Shown: piece by piece, positions 26,832 through 34,337 of the stretch
Position numbering within the stretch: the first letter of the stretch is position 1
How the letters are laid out: every line of letters starts with the position of its first letter
Assembly (NCBI GenBank): GCA_019638695.1
Contig: JAHBTG010000017.1
Coordinates: 1 to 43,735 of the forward strand
Reading direction: 5' to 3'
DNA: 43,735 nucleotides
Source of the DNA: Bacteroidota bacterium
Lineage (GTDB): Bacteria; Bacteroidota; Bacteroidia; J057; JAJTIE01
The notes under the pieces: generated by a model
What the model was told of the DNA's origin: nothing
The model's input: only the letters and a program-made list of their open reading frames with translations
The model's database searches: none
Made by a program: the position numbers and the translations under genes

Positions 26832-27414
26832 TAAAAAAGCTGTATTTATTTTTATTATATTGCTGGCATGTCTAGTTATTTCTCTTATAGTATATTCAGC
26901 TTTGAATAAAGCTGTTAATTATGAGATTAAATTTGGAGAGCTTATTACGTTCATTGCTACTGTAATTCTAGCTTTATTTATCCCAATAGGAGTACAAACT
27001 GCTTTAGAAATTAGGGCTAATCAGAAACATATATTTTTACAACATCTAACTGCTATTAAAGATAAAATAAATTTATTATATAATGATTTTATGCAGCGAT
27101 CATTTGATCAAATGGGTATTCTAGATATGATTACTTATACATCGTATATTGCAAAGCTAGATGATATTATTGCTGAACTCTCGGTTTTAAAAAAGCTTTC
27201 GAATACGCATTATGAAAAAAACAGTAATATTGAAAGTAGTTTAGATAAGGTTGCAAAATTGCTTTGGAAATTTCATGAAGCTATTTCAGATAGTACATTT
27301 AATGATAAAGTTCCCTTAATAACTCAACTTCAGATTGCCAAAGTAAAATCTGTTTATTGGTCATTAGACTATCATCTTTCTAGTAATATATTGCAGTTTA
27401 ATCGTTTGCAATGA
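26812..27414 (+). CDS. Small two-helix membrane protein of the AT-rich cassette
   Basis: About 200 residues from ATG 26812; an in-frame TTG at 26806 and GTG at 26818 are alternatives. Two hydrophobic segments lie near the N-terminus (about residues 9-31, AVFIFIILLACLVISLIVYS, and about 42-62, ELITFIATVILALFIPIGV). A mostly helical cytoplasmic region follows, with no catalytic motif. The start overlaps the DUF4325 stop by about 20 bases, so the two are coupled. I infer it is the membrane target or effector of the two upstream proteins. No known family recognised. Confidence 0.7.
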   Translation: MQVKYFDKKAVFIFIILLACLVISLIVYSALNKAVNYEIKFGELITFIATVILALFIPIGVQTALEIRANQKHIFLQHLTAIKDKINLLYNDFMQRSFDQMGILDMITYTSYIAKLDDIIAELSVLKKLSNTHYEKNSNIESSLDKVAKLLWKFHEAISDSTFNDKVPLITQLQIAKVKSVYWSLDYHLSSNILQFNRLQ

Positions 27415-27432
27415 TTTGGAAAGTCTAAGAAA

Positions 27433-28281
27433 ATGTTCACTCCCGATACGCTGAAAGGCAAGCATATCCTCATCACCGGTGGCGGCGGCGGCCTGGGCAG
27501 CGCCTTTGCCGACCGCTGTGCAGAACTGGGCGCCCATGTGCTCATCTGCGGACGCACCCAGCAAACGCTGGATGAAGCCGCTGCGCGCATTGCCCGCCAC
27601 GGTAACCGTGTGCTCACCTATGCCGTGGATATCCGCGATTATGCTGCCGTAGGGCAGATGGTGGCGTATATGGTGCAGGAACTGGGCCATATAGACTGCC
27701 TGGTCAATAATGCGGGGGCCAATTTCCTGAGCGCCAGCGAAGACCTGAGCCCTAATGCCTTTAAGGCGATAGTGGACATTGTGCTGACCGGTACCTTCAA
27801 CTGCACGCAGCAGGTGGGACGCCACCTCATTGAAACGGGTCGTCCTGGCAGTATCCTGAACATTGTCACCACCTATACCGAGACCGGGGGCGCCTTTGTC
27901 CTCCCCAGCGCCTGCGCCAAAGCAGGGGTCTATGCCCTGACCAATAGCCTGGCCTATGAATGGGCGCCCTATGGCATCCGGGTCAACAGTATAGCCCCGG
28001 GGCCTTTCCCCACAGAGGGGGCCTGGAGCCGCCTGATGCCCGATGCCGCCTTCACGGAGACCTATACCAAGCGGTTGCCCATGGGCAGGGTGGGGGAGAA
28101 GTGGGAGATCGCTAACCTGGCAGTTTTCCTGCTCAGTGACCTGGCGCCTTACATTACCGGCGAGTGTGTGGTGATCGATGGCGGTGAGCGCCTGCAGGGT
28201 GCAGAGTTTAACTACATCGCCCATATGGCCCCGCGGGAAGACCTCCGCAAGATCTTTCAGCAGATGCGGAAGCGGGGGTAG
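27433..28281 (+). CDS. SDR oxidoreductase, 2,4-dienoyl-CoA reductase-like
   Basis: 282 residues. The Rossmann dinucleotide site is ITGGGGGLGSAFA (about 14-26), with NNAG at 92-95. The catalytic set fits mitochondrial DECR1-type enzymes: Y148 in TTYTETG, S159 and K163 in PSACAKAGV, spaced 11 and 4 like Tyr/Ser/Lys of DECR1. It also has PGPFPTEGAWSRLMP near the substrate loop. The expected reaction is NADPH reduction of 2,4-dienoyl-CoA in unsaturated fatty-acid oxidation. GC-rich host-like codons resume here after the AT-rich cassette. A short hairpin terminator follows (28290-28308). Confidence 0.85.
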   Translation: MFTPDTLKGKHILITGGGGGLGSAFADRCAELGAHVLICGRTQQTLDEAAARIARHGNRVLTYAVDIRDYAAVGQMVAYMVQELGHIDCLVNNAGANFLSASEDLSPNAFKAIVDIVLTGTFNCTQQVGRHLIETGRPGSILNIVTTYTETGGAFVLPSACAKAGVYALTNSLAYEWAPYGIRVNSIAPGPFPTEGAWSRLMPDAAFTETYTKRLPMGRVGEKWEIANLAVFLLSDLAPYITGECVVIDGGERLQGAEFNYIAHMAPREDLRKIFQQMRKRG

Positions 28282-28289
28282 GTCCTGTC

Positions 28290-28308
28290 AGGGCAGAAGC
28301 CCTCTTTT
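28290..28308 (+). terminator. Short hairpin terminator after the SDR gene
   Basis: AGGGC (28290-28294), loop AGAA, GCCCT (28299-28303), followed by CTTTT. The stem is only five pairs, so it may be weak. Confidence 0.5.
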
Positions 28309-28319
28309 CCACCCTTCCC

Positions 28320-28357
28320 GTTATGCCGAACTGGTTTGAGGTCTCCGGCATAACACC
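28320..28357. repeat. REP-like inverted repeat, copy 1
   Basis: A 38-base unit whose ends pair (TTATGCCG with CGGCATAA). An inverted copy at 28734-28771 matches at 35 of 38 bases by eye. The two copies enclose about 375 bases of gene-free DNA. Confidence 0.6.
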
Positions 28358-28422
28358 ACATGTGTGAGTGGCATCTCCACTGTCCTTCTGGCACACACAG
28401 CATACGGCCGGATTATTTATTC

Positions 28423-28448
28423 GTACTTTTTTCTTGATAAAAAAGTAC
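28423..28448. repeat. Perfect palindrome GTACTTTTTT / AAAAAAGTAC
   Basis: Ten-base arms (28423-28432 and 28439-28448) around CTTGAT. It can form a hairpin on either strand. I recall similar AT-rich palindromes next to a CCCAAAAATCAAG-like string in many Bacteroidota intergenic regions, so this may be a widespread intergenic repeat; that is from memory and unverified. Confidence 0.45.
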
Positions 28449-28612
28449 CCAAAAATCAAGGCTGAACCGAAAAGGGCAGCGTGCACGGCCCTTCGGCGGC
28501 CCAAAACAAACTTGCCCCTTGGCAGGGGCTCAGACAGTGTTTTGGGCGATTCGCCTACGGGCCGCTCCCGCAGTTTCGCCCTTTTCGCTTAGGCCATTTG
28601 CCTTCCCCGTCA

Positions 28613-28631
28613 CCCCGAACTCGTTTCGGGG
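28613..28631. repeat. REP-like hairpin CCCCGAA / TTCGGGG
   Basis: Seven-base arms at 28613-28619 and 28625-28631 around a 5-base loop. It shares the CCGAA/TTCGG theme of the neighbouring hairpins. Confidence 0.5.
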
Positions 28632-28661
28632 TCTCCTGCCATACCTGTTTCTACCCAGGGG

Positions 28662-28682
28662 ATGCCGAAATAAATTCGGCAT
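28662..28682. repeat. REP-like hairpin ATGCCGAA / TTCGGCAT
   Basis: Eight-base perfect arms (28662-28669 and 28675-28682) around ATAAA. It is a variant of the same ATGCCGAA repeat family seen at 28320 and 28734. Confidence 0.55.
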
Positions 28683-28733
28683 GACGGGATGTACTCCCCT
28701 CCCTATCGGGGGGGGCAGGGGGTGGGGCTCACC

Positions 28734-28771
28734 GGTGTTATGCCGGAGAACTCAAACCAGTTCGGCATGCC
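28734..28771. repeat. REP-like inverted repeat, copy 2
   Basis: Reverse complement of the 28320-28357 unit with three mismatches. It lies just before the terminator of the next gene. The rest of 28282-28887 shows no convincing gene; the short open frames there run through these repeats. Confidence 0.6.
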
Positions 28772-28820
28772 AAGGGGCAGTGGGCGCCGCGGCTTTTATA
28801 ATGTAGGACGGAAGCCATAG

Positions 28821-28857
28821 AAAAAAACTTGCCCCACGACGAATATCATGGGGCAAG
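28821..28857 (-). terminator. Intrinsic terminator of the giant T9SS gene
   Basis: On the minus strand, 30 bases after the stop: CTTGCCCCA (complement of 28849-28857), loop, TGGGGCAAG (complement of 28828-28836), then seven T (28821-28827). Nine perfect pairs and a U-tract make it a strong rho-independent terminator. Confidence 0.85.
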
Positions 28858-28887
28858 CTTTGGATAAGATTACTTTAAGAGCGGACT

Positions 28888-31800
28888 CTACCGCACCACC
28901 AGTTTGCTGGTGGTGTTATGACCGTTTACGGAGATCCGCACCAGGTACATGCCCGGGGCCACATCATCCAGCTGCCAGGTGAAACCTGCCTGTCCGGATT
29001 TATAGTGCCCGTCCATAGGTGTGTGGATCAACCGGCCGGTGGCATCAAAGATAGCCACATGCACGGTGGCTTCTTCCTCCAGCGACAGGGAGAAATACGC
29101 CTCGGCATGCGCAGGGTTGGGATACAGGCTATAGACATAGCGGCTGCTGCCGTTCTCTACCAGCCGCGCCTGCGCCACGTTGGACAGGTGGGTGTGGCCA
29201 TCCATATCAATGGAGCGGTAGCGGTAGTAGTAGGTAACATTGGGCACTACGTTATAGTCAATGTAATTGTAAGCTGTGGGTGTGGCACTGTTGCCCGCGC
29301 CCTGGATGAAGGTAAGCTTCTCAAATCTGTCGGCGCTCAGTCCCCGCTCCAGGTCAAAGCCCAGGTTATTCTGCTCGGTTACCGTTCTCCAGTCTACGGT
29401 AATGGCCTTGGATAGCGGAGAAGCGGTAAGTGGAGACGCCTCCACCGGCAAAATGGTAGCGCCGGAAATGATGCTTATTTCACTGAACGAGGTATAGTTG
29501 GAGCGTTCTGTGAGCGATACGGGTGAACTACCTGCCCAGGCCCAGGGACTTGCGCCGTTTACGCGCTTACCCAGGGTGCGGTCGGGGCTGGAGAATACCC
29601 AGCCCGCACTGGGCACCACTTCTACGCTGTAGCTACCGCCGCTGGGCGCAGCATTGGGCGTCAGTTGCCACAGCCCTTCCTCTTCACGGGTGTCATAGGT
29701 GGCGGATAGTTCGGAGAGCGGCAGACCAGATTCCGATGTAGTGCCGTCTGTAGTGGGCCCTTCTACAAAAGCCACGGTAACGTCATTCACACCGGTCAAG
29801 GCATTGTCGATCTTGAAATACAGCGGCTCGTAATACACCGTGCCGGGGCCCAGGTCCGAACCTACCGGGTAGTGGTAAACATTCGTACCGGTTACGGAAC
29901 GGTTCAGGTTGCCCACTACGTGGCCTGCGGGGAACCGCACCAGCGAGGTGGCGGTATTGCGCGTCAGGCGCACGGTATTGCCATTGGCATTGACATAGTT
30001 GCCGTTTGCCGCAGGCAGCGAGAGGTACAGACCATTGGAGGCTACCACATCTCCGGCGGCTTCTACTGTTTTAACGCCGCTGCCGGAAAACTCCAGGTCA
30101 AAGTAGGTATTGCCCGTAAATGTGGGAGAACCCGCTGTGGAGCTCTGGATCGTCTGGGCGCCTGCGCCGTCCAGCACTACCCGCCCGGCGGCCAGGGTAT
30201 AAGTACCCGTAACTTCCGGTACCGTGGTGTTAGTAGTCGCTATTTCTAGGCGGCCGCCATTCATTCTCAGGCTGCTGTTCCCCTGCAAGTGGTCAGATGC
30301 ACCGGCTACATTCACCACCCCGTTGTCAATCACTATCTCGGAAGTGTTGGCTGCTGCTCCCGAGGATACCACGGTGCCTGCGATGGTCTTGGTGCCCAGC
30401 CCCAGGAAATGGAGGTTGCGGTAGTTATTCAGCGGACGGACCGTCTGGTCGCTGTCTGCATAGAACTCTACGGTGGGCTGGTTGGCTACGGTAGTCCGGT
30501 CGTTAAAGGTATAAGTACCTGTAAACTCGGGGAGGGTGACTCCTGTTTTGGCTACACGCAGCGTACAGGGGTTGGAAGTTCCGGTAGACATGAACACATC
30601 AGCTGCCCCACCCAGTGTATTGGTCCCTGCATCGAAGGTGTTCCTGGAGTTGGCAGTGGTGTTGGTGTTGACCAGGGTAAACCGGTTATCGATGGTTACA
30701 TTACCCGTCATGGTGCGGTTAATTGCGCCGTTGCCGGTATTCTCTGCCACCACCCTGTGATAAGAAGTTGCAGGTGCATACAACCGCTGGTAAGCCGTAG
30801 CCCCCGATACGTTATCCAGCAGGACGGTACCGCCGGTCAGCGTGTAGCTGCCGCGCAGTTCCGGCACGGTAGGCGCAGTAGCCGGAGAGGCCGTGGTGCG
30901 CGCCACGCGCAGCGTACAGGTGGCTGCCGTGGTTTCACTCATGGTAAGTGTGGCGTTGCCGCTGAAGATGTTGGTACCGGCATCTACCGTGTTGGTACCG
31001 GCAGCGGAGCCCGTGGCACTGATCAGGCAGCTCTCGGTCACGGTAATGGCACCGGCCAGGGTACGGGTTACCGCCGTATTCTGGGTATTGGTAAACAGCA
31101 GTCCCCTGTAAGGCGTGGAGCCTGCCGGCGGCACGCGCAGTATCTGGGCGTTGGGTGTACTGACGCCATTGCTGTTGTACAGTTCAATACGGGAGCCTGT
31201 GGCCAGCGTATAGGTGCCTGTAACCTCGGGCAGGGTGGGGACGCCGGTTACTTTGCCCAGGCGCAGCAGGCTGGCGTTGTTCATAACCAGTGTGGCAGTG
31301 CCGTTCAGGGTGAATGATTGGGCATCCAGTGTACCGTTGTTGATCAGAAGACTACCGGATACCCCCAGGTTGCTTTGCAGGAAAGCCGTGCCTGCAGACT
31401 TGTCTACCTGCAACGTGGGTAAGGTAGTAGCTGCATTAAAGGTCAGGTTCTGGTTGGTACTCACATCCTGCGTGGTAATGACAGCACCGGGAGGATTGCT
31501 GTAGTTGTTGGTCCAGCTGGCTGCCATGGGGCCGTCGGCGCGGAGAATGCTGCCCGCATTGGTAGTAAGAGTGGTGCCGGCCGCACGGGTAAAATCTTTC
31601 TTCACCGTTACCAGGATGCCCGGCATATTCAGCGTGCCGTTGGCCAGGTTGAAACTGCGGCAGTTGAGCGGAGCTTCCAGCGTAAGCTGGTGCGTGGCGC
31701 CGGTGCCCACCTGATAGTCCACGTCCACGTTGGATCCGCCACCCCGGTAGACGCAGCCCGTTCCGGCAAATATGATGTCTGCCGCAGGATTGTTATTGGT

Positions 31801-34239
31801 GGTAGTGATGGTACCGAAGTTGTTGAGGAAGCCCCCTATAGTGAGGCTGTGATTGGTGGCCCCATTACCTAATGTCAGCGTGCCACTATTACATACGTTC
31901 AGGGCTACGGCCCCACCGGCATTGATCACTGGCATAAACTTGCCGGGTCCCAATGTGGTCGGGTCTGGTATTTCAATGCTGGTCCCTATATCAGGCACGG
32001 CACCGGATGTCCAGTTGGAGGCGGTGAACCAGTCGCTAGTAGTGCCGTCCCATACAGTGGCTACGGCAGGCGGCGGGCTGCCTGTGATGGTCACGTCATC
32101 CACGGCAAAGGAAGGATCTGCTCCGTTCCCATCGATATTATCTCTCCAGCGGAATTGTATCCGCAGGTTAGTGATATTTTCACAGGATGCGGGCATGTTC
32201 CAGGTGGCACGCGTCCAAAGTCCTGCTGTGCCGCAACCGGTAGTGGACGCATGCAACTGTGTCATATTTCCACTGGGGGCTGCGGGAGTAACCGTGGTAA
32301 AAGCTGTAGGAGAACAGTCTAACCACGTGGTGCCGCCATCGATAGAATACCGGAAATCTGCCCGGTCCTGGCCGGTCTGCCCGACGCCTATAAAGTCAAA
32401 TGCCACGGCGATGCCGGTATAGCCCACCGTGTTGATCAACGGCGAAGTGGCTGTGGCAGTAGAGGGGGTGGCACCCGATCCGGAACCTGCATTATATACG
32501 GCACCGGAAGCTTCGTAACCTGTAGAGGTGATATGCAGTGAAGGATCGCCCTGGCCTGCAGCACCGCATACCCCTGCAGGCATGCCCGATGCATTGTCAT
32601 CTACAATAAAATAGTTGCGGTTGGGATTATTCAGCGTCCATCCGCTGGTTCCGCTATTGAAATCATAGGTAACAATGGGCTCAGAACCGGCAGAAGCCGT
32701 ACCGCACTGGCAGTTAACCGCTGTGATGTAGCTGGTTTTGGTGACCGGGGCATTGGAGCCGGCTCCGTCCAGGTTGCTGGTGGTCAGCGTTACGGTGTAA
32801 GTTCCGGGTATCAGGAACTGTACCTGGGGCTGGGGATGTGAGGCGTTGGTGCCGTTCACATACTGATAGTCCACTCCTACCGTTTTGCCCGGGAAACTCC
32901 AGGCATAGGTAAGCGCTCCCCGGTTGGGCGGGTTGCTGGACATGTCTATGAGTGTGTCTATAGTGATGGAACCGGGTAGGGGTACAGGGGTGGTGGCGCA
33001 CAGGGTGGTATATCTTGCCCTGAAATCGGTAAACGGCCGGCAGGAGTTCAGGATAATGTCATGCGATACCGAGGTGGTACAGGGCACCGAGCCATAGATG
33101 ACATTCAATGTGGCAGGGATGGTGCCGAAGGATACAGATTCATCAAAGTATACAATGGGTTCAATGGAAGTAGCGCTGGTGCCACCGGTATAGGTAGCGC
33201 CCGGGATATCCCATAGATATCCTACTATATTGTCGCTGGGCTTTTTAGTAGTTTCCGTGCGGTTTTTGATGACCGTAAGGTTTGTCATTTTACAGATGCT
33301 TGTCGTATAGATAAAACCCGTGGCAAACTGGTCAGAACCGCCAAAGTTGAAGTCTGCCACGGGTCCGCTGGCCTCGAGTGCCAGGTTATCGATGTTGAAC
33401 CCGGATACCAGCGAATAATCACCCGTGCTGGTGAGCGTGTTGGCATCGTTGCGCCAGCGGAAAGCGAAGCGCAGCGTAGCCACATTGGCGCATTCGGCAG
33501 GCAATACCCAGGCTACGTGGTGCCAGTAGTTGCACATACCCGCAAGGAAATGGGAGTAGGATGCCGGCCGGATTGGGTCGTTGGCCACTTTCCAGGTGGC
33601 GCCGCCGTCAATGCTATAAAGCAGGGTGGCATAATCCTTGACCGAGCTCATATCGCCGCCCATAAAGACCTGGGCTTTCAGTGTGAGGTTGCAACGGCCT
33701 AAGGTGCTGATATTGGTGGTCATATAAGCCGTTTGGTCCGAGCTGCTGTATTCTGCAGGACCATTGCCAAACGCGTTGATAAAGGAATATTCATCCTGGT
33801 AGTCCGGCGGACCTTCATTCATGCCAAAGGAATAGCCTGCAGCACAGGGCTGGAACGTGATATGAAGGCTCTTGTTCGTGGTTGTGCCGCCATCCGGATC
33901 GGGGTTGGGTAATCCTGCGGGGCAGATATCCCTGTACCCTTGCACAAACTTGGGACTGTTATAAGTGCCGCCACTGCCTGACAGAGGCCCTACCGGGGAG
34001 TTTTGGGGCGTGTGGGCTTCATTGATGATCCAGTAGTTGTTACATGCCTCGTTAGCCATCAACTGGCCGCCTGGTATGTTGGTGGTGAGGCTCTGCGTGG
34101 GATTGGTCTTGGAGCCCGGTGTATTCTCCAGAGACCATGCAGGAGAAGCCGCGTTAAAATCCTCCGTCCAAAATACCTGGGCATAGACGGGCAGGCTGCA
34201 GAAAATAGCAAGAACAACGAGTGATAACGTTTTTTTCAT
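28888..34239 (-). CDS. Giant secreted protein with PKD domain and T9SS type A sorting domain
   Basis: About 1783 residues from ATG 34239 (MKKTLSLVVLAIFCSLPVYAQ, a clear signal peptide). An upstream in-frame start at 34272 would overlap the promoter, so it is unlikely. The order is an N-terminal lectin-like beta region (WTEDFNAASPAW…), a PKD-like domain (LTYAWSFPGK…PGTYTVTLTTSN), a second FRWRDN-type beta-sandwich, then repeated modules with LPEVTGTYTLATGSRIELYN-like units. The C-terminal type A sorting domain has YPNPAHAEAYFSLSLEE, VAIFDATGRLI and GMYLVRISVNG…SKLVVR. It is exported by T9SS and probably surface-attached or released. Role unknown; adhesion is plausible. Confidence 0.9.
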   Translation of the reverse strand: MKKTLSLVVLAIFCSLPVYAQVFWTEDFNAASPAWSLENTPGSKTNPTQSLTTNIPGGQLMANEACNNYWIINEAHTPQNSPVGPLSGSGGTYNSPKFVQGYRDICPAGLPNPDPDGGTTTNKSLHITFQPCAAGYSFGMNEGPPDYQDEYSFINAFGNGPAEYSSSDQTAYMTTNISTLGRCNLTLKAQVFMGGDMSSVKDYATLLYSIDGGATWKVANDPIRPASYSHFLAGMCNYWHHVAWVLPAECANVATLRFAFRWRNDANTLTSTGDYSLVSGFNIDNLALEASGPVADFNFGGSDQFATGFIYTTSICKMTNLTVIKNRTETTKKPSDNIVGYLWDIPGATYTGGTSATSIEPIVYFDESVSFGTIPATLNVIYGSVPCTTSVSHDIILNSCRPFTDFRARYTTLCATTPVPLPGSITIDTLIDMSSNPPNRGALTYAWSFPGKTVGVDYQYVNGTNASHPQPQVQFLIPGTYTVTLTTSNLDGAGSNAPVTKTSYITAVNCQCGTASAGSEPIVTYDFNSGTSGWTLNNPNRNYFIVDDNASGMPAGVCGAAGQGDPSLHITSTGYEASGAVYNAGSGSGATPSTATATSPLINTVGYTGIAVAFDFIGVGQTGQDRADFRYSIDGGTTWLDCSPTAFTTVTPAAPSGNMTQLHASTTGCGTAGLWTRATWNMPASCENITNLRIQFRWRDNIDGNGADPSFAVDDVTITGSPPPAVATVWDGTTSDWFTASNWTSGAVPDIGTSIEIPDPTTLGPGKFMPVINAGGAVALNVCNSGTLTLGNGATNHSLTIGGFLNNFGTITTTNNNPAADIIFAGTGCVYRGGGSNVDVDYQVGTGATHQLTLEAPLNCRSFNLANGTLNMPGILVTVKKDFTRAAGTTLTTNAGSILRADGPMAASWTNNYSNPPGAVITTQDVSTNQNLTFNAATTLPTLQVDKSAGTAFLQSNLGVSGSLLINNGTLDAQSFTLNGTATLVMNNASLLRLGKVTGVPTLPEVTGTYTLATGSRIELYNSNGVSTPNAQILRVPPAGSTPYRGLLFTNTQNTAVTRTLAGAITVTESCLISATGSAAGTNTVDAGTNIFSGNATLTMSETTAATCTLRVARTTASPATAPTVPELRGSYTLTGGTVLLDNVSGATAYQRLYAPATSYHRVVAENTGNGAINRTMTGNVTIDNRFTLVNTNTTANSRNTFDAGTNTLGGAADVFMSTGTSNPCTLRVAKTGVTLPEFTGTYTFNDRTTVANQPTVEFYADSDQTVRPLNNYRNLHFLGLGTKTIAGTVVSSGAAANTSEIVIDNGVVNVAGASDHLQGNSSLRMNGGRLEIATTNTTVPEVTGTYTLAAGRVVLDGAGAQTIQSSTAGSPTFTGNTYFDLEFSGSGVKTVEAAGDVVASNGLYLSLPAANGNYVNANGNTVRLTRNTATSLVRFPAGHVVGNLNRSVTGTNVYHYPVGSDLGPGTVYYEPLYFKIDNALTGVNDVTVAFVEGPTTDGTTSESGLPLSELSATYDTREEEGLWQLTPNAAPSGGSYSVEVVPSAGWVFSSPDRTLGKRVNGASPWAWAGSSPVSLTERSNYTSFSEISIISGATILPVEASPLTASPLSKAITVDWRTVTEQNNLGFDLERGLSADRFEKLTFIQGAGNSATPTAYNYIDYNVVPNVTYYYRYRSIDMDGHTHLSNVAQARLVENGSSRYVYSLYPNPAHAEAYFSLSLEEEATVHVAIFDATGRLIHTPMDGHYKSGQAGFTWQLDDVAPGMYLVRISVNGHNTTSKLVVR

Positions 34240-34273
34240 GCGAAATGAAGTAATAGGATAGCGATAGTGCAAG

Positions 34274-34304
34274 TAAATTTAATAAAAAGTCCATATTTAG
34301 CAAA
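34274..34304 (-). promoter_or_regulatory. Promoter of the giant T9SS gene
   Basis: On the minus strand: TTTG (34301-34304), 19 bases, then TAAATTTA (34274-34281), one base off TAnnTTTG. The predicted start near 34268 gives a leader of about 30 bases before ATG 34239, and decides that start. Confidence 0.62.
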
Positions 34305-34337
34305 AAATGGGGAAATAAAAACTGTAACCGCAACTGT

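Noticed and set aside
28368-28806. Short open frames in the spacer after the SDR gene
   Set aside because: They run through the palindromes and REP-like units and have no gene-like features.
30289-31317. 342-codon plus-strand open frame inside the giant T9SS gene
   Set aside because: Antisense to repetitive beta modules; Cys- and Gly-rich nonsense translation with no recognisable domain.
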